Source of the DNA: CAG-1138 sp964495385 | GTDB lineage: Bacteria > Bacillota > Clostridia > Christensenellales > CAG-917 | Assembly (NCBI GenBank): GCA_964495385.1 | Contig: CAZBVO010000005.1 | Location: forward strand, 22,268 to 86,267 | DNA length: 64,000 bases | Reading direction: 5' to 3' | Position numbers and translations under genes: made by a program | Shown: piece after piece, positions 56,922 through 64,000 of the stretch | Numbering within the stretch: the stretch's first letter is position 1 | Layout: each line of letters starts with the position of its first letter | Notes under the pieces: model-generated | Told to the model about the DNA's origin: nothing | What the model saw: the letters and a program-made list of their open reading frames with translations, nothing else | Database searches by the model: none

Positions 56922-57649
56922 TGCTTAAAGAGGGCGAAAGGCTTGACGATTTGGAAGTCAACGGCCTTAAATTGATACAGAACCCGAAACTCTACTGTTT
57001 TACTTCCGATTCGGTGCTTCTTGCAAACACCGCAAAAGTAAAAAGAAAGGACAAAGTTGTCGATTTGTGCTCCGGAAGCGGCATAGTGGGCATACTGATT
57101 GCCTCGAAGCAGGGGGCAAAGCAGGTGGATTTGGTCGAATTACAGCCTAAAATGGCCGATTTGGCAGCAAGGAACGTCGAAATCAACAATCTTGCAAATC
57201 AGGTTAACGTTTACGAAATGCCCGTCCAGAAGGCTCATGATGCCCTCGGCACGGACTCCTACGACGTGGTTGTGTGCAATCCGCCGTACCGAAAGGCAGG
57301 AAGCGGCAAAATTTGCGAAAACGAAGAAATCGCCATTTGCAAAACCGAATTGAAATTGACTTTTCCCGAGCTTGCTCGGGAAGCTTCCAAGCTGCTTAAA
57401 TGGGGCGGCAAGTTCTTTTTTATTCACAGTGCCGAACGCACCGCGGAACTTATTGCTGCATTGGACAAAGAAGGCTTGCAAGCAAAAACAATAACATTGG
57501 TCAAGCCGAAGGCTTCAAAAAAGGTCGATACAGTGATAATCGAAGCGGTTAAGGGCGGTCGCTCGGGCGTCGATTTCGATTTTTTGACCGTTTTCGACGA
57601 AGACGGGAATTATACCGAAAGGGTAAAAAAACTCTATTCTAAGGAATGA
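56921..57649 (+). CDS. trmN6: tRNA1(Val) (adenine37-N6)-methyltransferase family
   Basis: 242 aa class I SAM methyltransferase. The SAM site is 'VVDLCSGSGIVGILIA' and the catalytic motif is NPPY in 'VVVCNPPYRKAG'. It fits the YfiC/TrmN6 family; the substrate in Bacillota is inferred from E. coli. Start coupled to rplI (TAATG), and rsmI begins 1 nt after its stop. The three genes form a translation-linked operon. Confidence 0.88.
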   Translation: MLKEGERLDDLEVNGLKLIQNPKLYCFTSDSVLLANTAKVKRKDKVVDLCSGSGIVGILIASKQGAKQVDLVELQPKMADLAARNVEINNLANQVNVYEMPVQKAHDALGTDSYDVVVCNPPYRKAGSGKICENEEIAICKTELKLTFPELAREASKLLKWGGKFFFIHSAERTAELIAALDKEGLQAKTITLVKPKASKKVDTVIIEAVKGGRSGVDFDFLTVFDEDGNYTERVKKLYSKE

Positions 57650-57650
57650 T

Positions 57651-58460
57651 ATGGCAGGTACGCTTTATATTGTCGGAACACCAATAGGAAATTTGAAGGA
57701 CATAACGTTCAGGGCGGTTGAAACGCTCAGGAGCGTCGACCTTATCGCATGCGAAGACACCCGGCACAGTCGCACGCTTTTGGATGCGTACGAAATCGAC
57801 GTGCCGCTTGTAAGTTACTATAAGCAAAAGGAGCAGGAAGGCAGCGAAATACTTGTGTCCAAACTTGCCGACGGCAAAAACGTTGCTTTGATAACCGATG
57901 CCGGCATGCCGGCAATTTCCGATCCGGGTGCAATCCTTGTGCAAAAAGCACGCCAAGCAGGCATCAGCGTAAGTGTCGTGCCCGGCCCGACTGCGGTTGC
58001 AAGCGCAATAGCTTTAAGCGGTTATACGGGCGGAAGTTTTACGTTTTTGGGGTTTATGCCTGAAAAAACAAAGGATAAAACCGATTTATTGTCAAGATAC
58101 AAGGATAGTACGTCGGCATTGGTGTTTTACGTTTCACCGCACGACTTATACAAACAGGCCGAGTTTTTGTTCGGGCTGCTGGGTGATAGAAAGGTGTGGG
58201 TGGTCAAAGAAATAACCAAAATGTTTGAACGGGTGATCGAGACGTCGCTGGGCGCATTCGACGCAGGCGAAGCAAAAGGCGAGTACGTTTTGATTGTCGA
58301 AGGCGCAAGCGGCAAAAAGGATTTTTCCGATTTGAGCATTTTCGACCACGTCAAGGGGCTTATGGAAGACGGTTTGAGCAAAAAAGACGCCATAAAAAAG
58401 GCCGCCTCCGACAGGGGGTTGTCAAAAAACGACGTGTATCAAGAGGTTTTGGACCTTTAG
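57651..58460 (+). CDS. rsmI: 16S rRNA (cytidine1402-2'-O)-methyltransferase
   Basis: 269 aa of the tetrapyrrole-methylase fold. It starts with the signature 'VGTPIGNLKDITFRAVETL', then 'CEDTRHSR', 'ISDPG' and 'VPGPTAVASAIALSG'. It methylates C1402 in the decoding centre together with RsmH. It is nearly contiguous with trmN6 and ends at a strong terminator. Confidence 0.93.
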   Translation: MAGTLYIVGTPIGNLKDITFRAVETLRSVDLIACEDTRHSRTLLDAYEIDVPLVSYYKQKEQEGSEILVSKLADGKNVALITDAGMPAISDPGAILVQKARQAGISVSVVPGPTAVASAIALSGYTGGSFTFLGFMPEKTKDKTDLLSRYKDSTSALVFYVSPHDLYKQAEFLFGLLGDRKVWVVKEITKMFERVIETSLGAFDAGEAKGEYVLIVEGASGKKDFSDLSIFDHVKGLMEDGLSKKDAIKKAASDRGLSKNDVYQEVLDL

Positions 58461-58470
58461 AAACTACATT

Positions 58471-58514
58471 ATGCGGCAAAAAGCGATGACTTTGCCGCAT
58501 TATTTATCTTTTTC
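58471..58514 (+). terminator. Terminator of rplI-trmN6-rsmI
   Basis: A 10-bp perfect stem, ATGCGGCAAA with TTTGCCGCAT and a 10-nt loop, then a T-rich tail (TATTTATCTTTTT). Confidence 0.8.
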
Positions 58515-58566
58515 GCAATCATGCTTGTGATATTCTGTTTTTATAAAACGTAAAAGGAAACGGAAT

Positions 58567-59655
58567 ATGGAAGACGTTGGAGCAAAAACTGTGTCCGCAC
58601 TTAAAGGAAAGGGGCTCGGAGGGGTTGTGTCCGTTGTTTTTGAAGAACAGGCGGAGGCGGCCGCAACAAGCATAGTAAAAGCTTTGTCCCAAGCCAATTT
58701 TACGGTGAAAAATCAAAATTTGGCCGTGCAAACGTGCCTTTCGGACATAACCGAGCTTGCCGAACGGCTTGCCTCGGTCAAGCTGTTGGTGGCCGTCGGG
58801 GGCGAAAAAGCGGTTATGGCGGCCAAGGCGGCCGCAAAGGAGATAGGCGCAGAGACCGTTGCCGTGTTGACGAAGCTGGACGGAGAGGGTTCGTTTGACG
58901 GTTATGCGGTTTTTCCGCTAAAAAACCAACGGATACGCACCAAAAGGCCTGCGCTTATAATTGTCGCCGAAGACGTCGAAATTGTCGAATATGCGGTGTA
59001 TGCGAGGCTGTTTTATCGCACGGTAAGATTGTTGGACGGCGTCTTTTACAGCCACGTCGAAGGCAAAAACGTCGGCTCGGCAGCCTTGTTCGGGCAGTTG
59101 GCCGACTATTTGCAAGGCAAGCCTTTGACGGTTGACAACGCGCTTGCGGTGTTTTATCTGGTTGCCGACAGCGATTTGCCTCGAACGGATTGTGTGCCCA
59201 ATTATCTTTTTGTAAAAGAGGGCGGCGACTATTACGAAAACAGCTTTTTGGCGGCCGCAATGATATTGGAAACCTACAAAATTTTCCTCAAAGACCGATA
59301 TATCGATCTTTTGCCGCCTCCGGATTTCACAAAGAGTTTCAAGTTGCTTGAAAAAAATGCGGAATGGGATTATAATATAACCTTGTCGGAGGGTGAATTT
59401 CCGACCACCGAGCAGTTTTTGGCCAGAAAGTTTTTGCTTGCGGAGTACGGGGGCGATTTGAAGCGTTTGGCGGACAAAATAGATTTTGCGCTTTTGGCAA
59501 AAAGGTGGCGCAGAAGCTTTAAGGACGCAGGCTATCATTTGTCGACGTATTCGACGGGAAAGCGGCTGGTGAACGGGCTTTCGGTTGCTTCGGCTTGCGA
59601 CGGAGGTCTGTTGCTGTTTGTCAAGCAGTCGGGATTTTTCGAACATAACATTTGA
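58567..59655 (+). CDS. Degenerate Fe-ADH/dehydroquinate-synthase-fold protein (362 aa)
   Basis: No confident family. Residues 1-100 resemble the N-terminal nucleotide domain of iron-type alcohol dehydrogenases, glycerol dehydrogenase and DHQS: 'VVSVVFEEQAEAAATSIVKAL' and 'LLVAVGGEKAVMAAKAAAKEIG', where the canonical form is GGGS..D.AK. The usual IPTT..TGSE motif is replaced by 'LDGEGSFDGYAVFPL', and the Asp/His metal ligands cannot be placed. The C-terminal 200 residues are helical and rich in Phe/Leu/Lys. It is probably a non-catalytic or altered paralogue. AAAGGA precedes the ATG. The HAD phosphatase gene starts 20 nt downstream. Confidence 0.65.
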   Translation: MEDVGAKTVSALKGKGLGGVVSVVFEEQAEAAATSIVKALSQANFTVKNQNLAVQTCLSDITELAERLASVKLLVAVGGEKAVMAAKAAAKEIGAETVAVLTKLDGEGSFDGYAVFPLKNQRIRTKRPALIIVAEDVEIVEYAVYARLFYRTVRLLDGVFYSHVEGKNVGSAALFGQLADYLQGKPLTVDNALAVFYLVADSDLPRTDCVPNYLFVKEGGDYYENSFLAAAMILETYKIFLKDRYIDLLPPPDFTKSFKLLEKNAEWDYNITLSEGEFPTTEQFLARKFLLAEYGGDLKRLADKIDFALLAKRWRRSFKDAGYHLSTYSTGKRLVNGLSVASACDGGLLLFVKQSGFFEHNI

Positions 59656-59675
59656 TTAAAACGTAAGGAGTACTT

Positions 59676-60461
59676 ATGAAAAACATAAAAAACGCAGAAC
59701 TGTTTTTGTTTGATATGGACGGCACCGTTTATATCGGCGACAGAGAAATAGAGGGAAGTTTTGCTGCGCTCGAACAGCTTAAAAGCCTCGGAAAAAGAGT
59801 TTGCTTTTTCACCAACAACAGCAGTCGTGCCGCATCGGATTATGTCGCAAAATTGCACAAAATGGGGTATGAAGCGACAGAAAACGACATTTATACGTCA
59901 AGTATGGTGACTTGCGAATATATTTTGGAACATTATGCCGGAAAAAGCGTTTACCTTTTGGGCAACCAAAAACTTTGCGCAGAGTTCAATAAATACGGCA
60001 TCGCTCTCACCGACGAAAATCCGGACCTGTTGGTTTTGGGGTTCGACACTTCGCTGTCGTACGATAGGCTGTACAAGTTCTGCTGTTTTTTGAAAGAGGG
60101 CAAACCGTACATAGCCACGCATCCCGACATGGTATGTCCGGCCGAGCCGTGCGACATGCCGGACATCGGAGCCATGATGCTTATGATCGAAGCAACGACG
60201 GGCAGGCGGCCGGATATCGTTATGGGCAAACCCGAACTCGCCGCAGGCGACGGAGTCAAAAAGAGGTTTGGGTTGGAAGCGGACAAAATCGCCATGGTGG
60301 GCGACAGGCTTTACACCGACATCGCGTTCGGCGTCAACAACGGATTTGTGTCCGTGCTGGTGTACTCGGGCGAAACGACTCCGAAAATGTATGCAGACAG
60401 CGATATCGAAGCCGACTACGTTTTGAACTCGGTGAAAGAAATACCCGCACTTATTAAATAA
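59676..60461 (+). CDS. HAD-IIA family phosphatase (NagD-like)
   Basis: 261 aa. HAD motif I 'LFLFDMDGTVY', motif II 'FFTNNSSR', a Lys in 'MGKPE' and motif IV 'MVGDRLYTDIAFG' are all present, with a C2-type cap between. Relatives dephosphorylate sugar phosphates, UMP, glycerol phosphate or p-nitrophenyl phosphate; the substrate cannot be told. AAGGAG precedes the start, 20 nt after the upstream gene. Pairing with a glycerol-dehydrogenase-fold protein hints at glycerol or polyol phosphates, but this is inference. Confidence 0.88.
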   Translation: MKNIKNAELFLFDMDGTVYIGDREIEGSFAALEQLKSLGKRVCFFTNNSSRAASDYVAKLHKMGYEATENDIYTSSMVTCEYILEHYAGKSVYLLGNQKLCAEFNKYGIALTDENPDLLVLGFDTSLSYDRLYKFCCFLKEGKPYIATHPDMVCPAEPCDMPDIGAMMLMIEATTGRRPDIVMGKPELAAGDGVKKRFGLEADKIAMVGDRLYTDIAFGVNNGFVSVLVYSGETTPKMYADSDIEADYVLNSVKEIPALIK

Positions 60462-60500
60462 CAAATCAAATAAAAGCAAAAATATAAAACAAATTTGGTT

Positions 60501-60527
60501 GCGCAGACTTCGGCCTGCGCGTTTTTT
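60501..60527 (+). terminator. Terminator after the HAD gene
   Basis: GCGCAG-A-C-TTCG-G-C-CTGCGC, a UUCG-capped stem, followed by GTTTTTT. Confidence 0.9.
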
Positions 60528-60562
60528 GTATAAAAAATTTCGGATGCGGCAACACTTGAGGT

Positions 60563-60982
60563 ATGAAATGGTTGATTGTATTGGTGGTTGTAACCTCGTT
60601 GACGGTTTTCGGCTTGTCGGCGGAGGAATTTTCGGAGATAGTGCCCGACGGCGGAACATACGAATGTTTCGGATATGACGGCGAAAAAGAACTTTTCAGC
60701 GTTTTGGGCAAAAAAATTTACGTTTCGCAAAACAAAATCGGTTCGACGGTGGCGGAAGCGGCGGTGTACGACAGCGGAAACGCTCCTCAAAAAGAGGAAA
60801 TCATACGGCTGTTGAAGGCGGTAAAGTTGAAAGAGGAAGCGGGAGATGGCTATTTGATAACCTATTGCTATACGCCGAAACTGGCCGTAAGGTGGTCGGA
60901 AGGCACGATTTTTAACTTGCAAATAATCGAAACGCCTGAAAAAACGATAATATCAAACGGAATATATCCGGGAAGTTTTTGA
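60563..60982 (+). CDS. Small secreted or membrane-anchored protein, unknown
   Basis: 139 aa. An N-terminal hydrophobic segment (MKWLIVLVVVTSLTVFGLSA) looks like a signal peptide, possibly cut after LSA at 17-19. The rest is a small alpha/beta domain with no Cys after the signal except in 'TYECFGY' and 'LITYCYTP'. It is rich in Glu/Lys/Ile. Family not recognised. GAGG lies too close to the ATG for a good ribosome binding site, so the start is uncertain. Followed 58 nt later by the M23 gene, possibly as one unit. Confidence 0.6.
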   Translation: MKWLIVLVVVTSLTVFGLSAEEFSEIVPDGGTYECFGYDGEKELFSVLGKKIYVSQNKIGSTVAEAAVYDSGNAPQKEEIIRLLKAVKLKEEAGDGYLITYCYTPKLAVRWSEGTIFNLQIIETPEKTIISNGIYPGSF

Positions 60983-61040
60983 AAATAGGTATAAATAACA
61001 AAACGGCGGGAAATAATTCAAGCATAATCGGAGGTAACAC

Positions 61041-61733
61041 ATGAACAAATTTAAAACCGCATTTACAAAGGTAGGAAAATTTTTGAAAAAGAACGTTTAT
61101 TACGTACTTATAATTTGCTGTCTTGCGGCCATAGGGACTATGGTTGCGGTGACGGTGGCAGAAAACGGCAAGCAGCCGGATACGGACAATCCGGGCGTCG
61201 TACAGCCGAACGAACCGGGCAATCTTTCGCCGGACAACCCGTCCGAGCCGAACGATCCGAGCATAGATACGCCCGCCGATCCCGTCGGACCGAGCACCCC
61301 TACGGAGCCGGAAGAAGTGATTTTTGTTTGCCCGACGTCCAACTATACCGTCGGACAGGAGTACTCGATGGATATGTTGGTGTGGAACGCAACGCTTCGT
61401 CAGTATCAAACCCACAGCGGCATCGACTTTTTGACTTCTTCTGCCGAAGACGTGCGCTGCGCTTATGACGGAACCGTAGAAAACATCACAACAGACACTT
61501 TAAACGGTACAACCGTAACGATAAAACACGAAAACGGCATAGTAACCATTTACGGTTCGGTGGACGGCGTTACCGTCAAAAAGGGACAGAGCGTTAAGTC
61601 CGGGGACGTAATAGGCAAGACGTCGGCAGGTAAAATGAGCGAGTCGTCGCTGGGCAACCATCTGCATTTTGAAGTCAAGGAAAACGGCGAATATATCGAT
61701 CCTTACACCTATTTGCCGACTTCCGAAAAATAA
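61041..61733 (+). CDS. M23 family metallopeptidase, possibly SpoIIQ-like
   Basis: 230 aa. One N-terminal membrane helix (about 14-35, 'NVYYVLIICCLAAIGTMVAV'), a Pro/Asp/Asn linker (about 45-95) and an M23 LytM domain. The zinc ligands are intact: His125 and Asp129 in HSGID, and His207-x-His209 in NHLHFEV. Thus it should be an active endopeptidase outside the membrane. Size, single anchor and the spmAB context fit SpoIIQ, which in Clostridia keeps a zinc site; a general cell-wall hydrolase is equally possible. GGAGGTAA precedes the ATG. Confidence 0.85.
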   Translation: MNKFKTAFTKVGKFLKKNVYYVLIICCLAAIGTMVAVTVAENGKQPDTDNPGVVQPNEPGNLSPDNPSEPNDPSIDTPADPVGPSTPTEPEEVIFVCPTSNYTVGQEYSMDMLVWNATLRQYQTHSGIDFLTSSAEDVRCAYDGTVENITTDTLNGTTVTIKHENGIVTIYGSVDGVTVKKGQSVKSGDVIGKTSAGKMSESSLGNHLHFEVKENGEYIDPYTYLPTSEK

Positions 61734-61772
61734 GAAACCCTTAGATACCCCCTTAGAATATTGCAAAAAGCG

Positions 61773-61794
61773 ACGGCATTTGCCGCCGTTTTTT
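61773..61794 (+). terminator. Terminator after the M23 gene
   Basis: ACGGC-ATTT-GCCGCCG then TTTTTT. Confidence 0.7.
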
Positions 61795-61844
61795 GCCGTT
61801 AAACCGTGTTTTTCGAACAAAAGCGACAGATGTTGGTTTTTTGT

Positions 61845-61873
61845 TTGACAAAAATTTTGTTTAGATATATAAT
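61845..61873 (+). promoter_or_regulatory. Promoter of the AMP-forming ligase gene
   Basis: Perfect TTGACA (61845-61850) and TATAAT (61868-61873) with a 17-nt spacer. An in-frame TTG at 61873 overlaps the -10 box and so cannot be the start codon. Confidence 0.9.
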
Positions 61874-61905
61874 TGAAAAACATTACCGAATTACAGGATG
61901 GAGAA

Positions 61906-63513
61906 ATGAAACAGAATACTGAATACGGTCTTTTCAAGTACATGAAGGAATACCGTTCGGAGAACAACGGTCCCGCGCTGATTTTCAGGGACAAAGTGCT
62001 TACCTTCGGCGAGTTTTTTGACGAAATCGACAGGGTTGAAAGGTTTTTGGCCGCAAACGGCATCAAAAAGGGCGACACGGTTTGTATTTGTCTTAGGAAC
62101 ATGCCGCAAATTGCCGTTGCGATATATGCGGTAAACAAAGCCGGCGCCATTGCCAACATGGTTCACGCCATGAACACTCCGATGGGGCTCAAGAGGCTGA
62201 TGGAAGAAACGGACAGCAAGGCGATTTTTATCGAGGACTTGTTTTACGACACCTACGTTCCGAGCTTGCCTGAAGACACTGTCACGGTGGTTTGCAACAT
62301 AGCCGACTACGACAACGGGCGGCCTTTGGGAGGCGAATGCTCGGCCAAACTTGACGAAAAAGGCCGCAAATATTTTGCCTACACCGAGTTGGACGGTCCC
62401 GAACTTTTAGAAGAAGTTGAAGTTTTTGGCGACGACGTTTGCTGCTATATGCACAGCGGCGGCACCACGGGCGAACCTAAAACGGTTGCATTGACCAACA
62501 AAAACTTCAACGAAATGATATATTGCTTGGACGACAGCGTTCGCAAAAACTTTGCCGACGAGGGCGAAGTAGCGTACACGGTGCTTCCGATGTTCCACGG
62601 ATTCGGGCTGGGATTCGGTTTGCACACAATGATGTGTTGGCGATGTGCGCTCATAATGGTTGCGCAGTTCGACTCGTCCGACGTAGGTCGATTGGTGGAG
62701 CAGTACAAAGTGTCGCTGTTGACGGGCGTACCTATGATGTTCAAAAAGCTTGCGCACGACGAAAGCTTTGCATCGGCGGACCTTTCGTCGATAAAGCAGG
62801 CGTATTGCGGCGGCGACGCACTGGATCCGACCACGATAAATTTGCTCAATTCGGTTTTTGAAAACGCAAACAGCAGCTGTCGCATCTGCGAAGGCTACGG
62901 TCTTACCGAAGCGGTGTCGGTAGTAAGCACCAACCGTCCGGAGCACATCAAAAACGGAACCATCGGCATCCCATTGGAGGGTGTTGAAGTTGGGATTTTC
63001 GACGAGGCGCAAAACCGCTTGGGCGCGGACGAAATCGGCGAAATCTGCGTTTCGGCCAAAACGCTTATGGTTGGCTATCACAGAGACGCAAAAACCAGTG
63101 AAAGCATCGTATTTGAGGGTTTAGATGGCAAAAAGTGGCTTAAAACAGGCGATTTGGGCAGCATCGACTCGGACGGCTTTATCACTTTCAAGGGCAGAAA
63201 GAAGAGGCTTATCATAATTTCGGGCTACAACGTTTTCCCTGCGGAAATCGAAAAACTGGCCAAAGAAGTCGAGGGCGTCAGGGATGCCTGCGCGGTGGAA
63301 GGGCTGTTTGCCGGCAAACCGTACGTTGCGCTGTTTGTTGAAACCGCTCAGGGCGCAAACATATCGCAAGACGAGAAAAAACGAATTTTGAATTACGTTT
63401 CTGAATGGCTTCCAAAGTGGTCGAGGCCCGCAAAAATCGTCGGCGTCGACAGAATGCCGCTGACGCAGATCGGCAAAGTGGATGCAACGAAACTTGAACA
63501 ATTGGTAAGATAA
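61906..63513 (+). CDS. Class I adenylate-forming ligase (acyl-CoA synthetase-like)
   Basis: 535 aa ANL-superfamily enzyme. The P-loop 'SGGTTGEPKTVALTN', A5 'EGYGLTEA', A7 'WLKTGDLGSIDSDGF', A8 hinge 'RLIIISGYNVFPAEIE' and A10 'IGKVDATKL' with the catalytic Lys are intact. It should activate a carboxylate as acyl-AMP and probably transfer it to CoA; chain length or aromatic preference is unclear. No carrier protein domain is fused. The ATG at 61906 is the first start downstream of the promoter, with GGATGGAG before it. Single-gene unit with its own promoter and terminator. Confidence 0.9.
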   Translation: MKQNTEYGLFKYMKEYRSENNGPALIFRDKVLTFGEFFDEIDRVERFLAANGIKKGDTVCICLRNMPQIAVAIYAVNKAGAIANMVHAMNTPMGLKRLMEETDSKAIFIEDLFYDTYVPSLPEDTVTVVCNIADYDNGRPLGGECSAKLDEKGRKYFAYTELDGPELLEEVEVFGDDVCCYMHSGGTTGEPKTVALTNKNFNEMIYCLDDSVRKNFADEGEVAYTVLPMFHGFGLGFGLHTMMCWRCALIMVAQFDSSDVGRLVEQYKVSLLTGVPMMFKKLAHDESFASADLSSIKQAYCGGDALDPTTINLLNSVFENANSSCRICEGYGLTEAVSVVSTNRPEHIKNGTIGIPLEGVEVGIFDEAQNRLGADEIGEICVSAKTLMVGYHRDAKTSESIVFEGLDGKKWLKTGDLGSIDSDGFITFKGRKKRLIIISGYNVFPAEIEKLAKEVEGVRDACAVEGLFAGKPYVALFVETAQGANISQDEKKRILNYVSEWLPKWSRPAKIVGVDRMPLTQIGKVDATKLEQLVR

Positions 63514-63519
63514 AAGGGT

Positions 63520-63549
63520 GGGGCGAGCCAAACGGCTCGCCCCTTTTTT
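63520..63549 (+). terminator. Terminator of the ligase gene
   Basis: A perfect 10-bp stem, GGGGCGAGCC-AAAC-GGCTCGCCCC, followed by TTTTTT. Confidence 0.95.
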
Positions 63550-63694
63550 GTTGCCCGTCGCTTTGCGTCGGGCGGAGCGGAAGGAGAGTGGCAACGGCAA
63601 ACTGCTTCAATTTCAAGGTAAAAAGTTTCAAAAAAAGCAAAAACAGTGCAAACTTACAGTGCATGCGCCGAAAAGATAAATTGTGCATAATATA
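63550..63694. other. Intergenic spacer without a gene
   Basis: Only a short imperfect hairpin is seen (GCCCGTCG-CTTTG-CGTCGGGC, 63553-63574), then AT-rich sequence with no open frame carrying a ribosome binding site. Confidence 0.6.
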
Positions 63695-63723
63695 TTGACA
63701 ACGGCAAAACTATGTGATAAAAT
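63695..63723 (+). promoter_or_regulatory. Promoter of the terminal leader/ORF
   Basis: TTGACA (63695-63700) and TAAAAT (63718-63723) with a 17-nt spacer. Confidence 0.85.
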
Positions 63724-63731
63724 TGCATGTG

Positions 63732-63922
63732 AATAAGAATATATATGCACGGGCATGCGCCCACGCATAGGTATTTTGGGAAATTGCTTTACATACGCGG
63801 CCGAACAATAAATCGGAAACCGAAATCGGTTTGCCGAAACCGTACGCGACCGACGGCCTCACAGGAGGCAAGCCTTGGCGGAGCATAACCGCCGAGCAAA
63901 TCTAAAATTTGGGGGTAAACAA
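63732..63922 (+). promoter_or_regulatory. Structured ~190-nt leader RNA, unassigned (riboswitch candidate)
   Basis: The leader contains GGGC-AT-GCGCCC (63750-63761), an AAACCGA/TCGGTTT dyad near 63817-63833, GCGGCCG versus CGACGGCC long-range complementarity, GCCTC-ACAG-GAGGC near 63859, and a strong 8-bp stem CTTGGCGG-AGCATAA-CCGCCGAG (63874-63896). It ends in GGGGGTAA as ribosome binding site. I compared it by eye with cobalamin, FMN, TPP, M-box, c-di-GMP-I and yybP-ykoY consensus and found no match. Confidence 0.45.
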
Positions 63923-64000
63923 ATGTTTTCCTTGATTCAGTGGCTGACCGCCCATCACTGCACACAGCATCGCACACACTCACATACTCATTCGCATATC
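63923..64000 (+). CDS. Start of a His-rich ORF, truncated by the window end
   Basis: The frame opens MFSLIQWLTAHHCTQHRTHS and stays open for 26 codons to the edge. Seven of the first 26 residues are His. GGGGGTAA lies 5 nt upstream. A His-rich N-terminus after a structured leader would suit a metal transporter or sensor, but too little is visible to say, and the frame might be fortuitous. Confidence 0.4.
   Translation, partial: MFSLIQWLTAHHCTQHRTHSHTHSHI

Noticed and set aside
61873..61905. TTG start for the adenylate-forming ligase
   Set aside because: It overlaps the -10 TATAAT, so it would not be in the transcript.

Overview
The window looks like chromosomal DNA of a spore-forming Bacillota, most likely class Clostridia. 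It carries spmA/spmB, a YbxF-type L7Ae protein in front of rpsL, an IspDF fusion, a TatD-linked radical SAM enzyme, RecD2 and an L10-leader attenuator. Base composition is moderate and codon use is uniform. There are no rRNAs, tRNAs, CRISPR arrays, insertion sequences or phage genes. Placement in a Christensenellales-like lineage is a guess from gene style; no database search was possible.

Region 1 (1-19.2 kb) is one gene for a 6,355-residue lipoprotein. It has about fifteen divergent modules of roughly 310 residues, each with a 'GVYY..G.LYVD' core and an acidic Ala-Thr/Ser-Ala linker, followed by about 1,500 residues of Ig-like beta repeats. This is the most unusual object in the window.

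Region 2 (19.2-30.4 kb) holds an SPFH protein with a YdjG-like zinc-ribbon membrane protein, a DUF1858 protein, an AI-2E family permease, spmA-spmB (minus strand), and a translationally coupled cluster metG-tatD-TatD-linked rSAM-rsmA. After a bidirectional terminator come an uncharacterised gene, ispDF and rqcP, all on the minus strand.

Region 3 (30.4-55.9 kb) is the core expression machinery in permuted order: rpoBC, metK-recD2-comF, secA-prfB-tsaD, ybxF-rpsL-rpsG-fusA-tuf, rpmG-secE-nusG-rplK-rplA, then rplJ-rplL behind an L10 leader. Most transcription units have a clear TTGACA/TATAAT-like promoter with a 17-nt spacer and end at a hairpin terminator. Natural substitutions sit at known antibiotic-target positions: S12 Arg88, RpoB Lys515 (E. 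coli 529), and L11 Ser26/Pro30.

Region 4 (55.9-63.5 kb) has a DUF1540 protein, rplI-trmN6-rsmI, a degenerate Fe-ADH/DHQS-fold protein with a HAD-IIA phosphatase, a small secreted protein, an M23 (possibly SpoIIQ-like) peptidase and an acyl-CoA synthetase-like enzyme. The window closes with a strong promoter, a structured leader of about 190 nt that I cannot assign to any known class, and the start of a His-rich reading frame.
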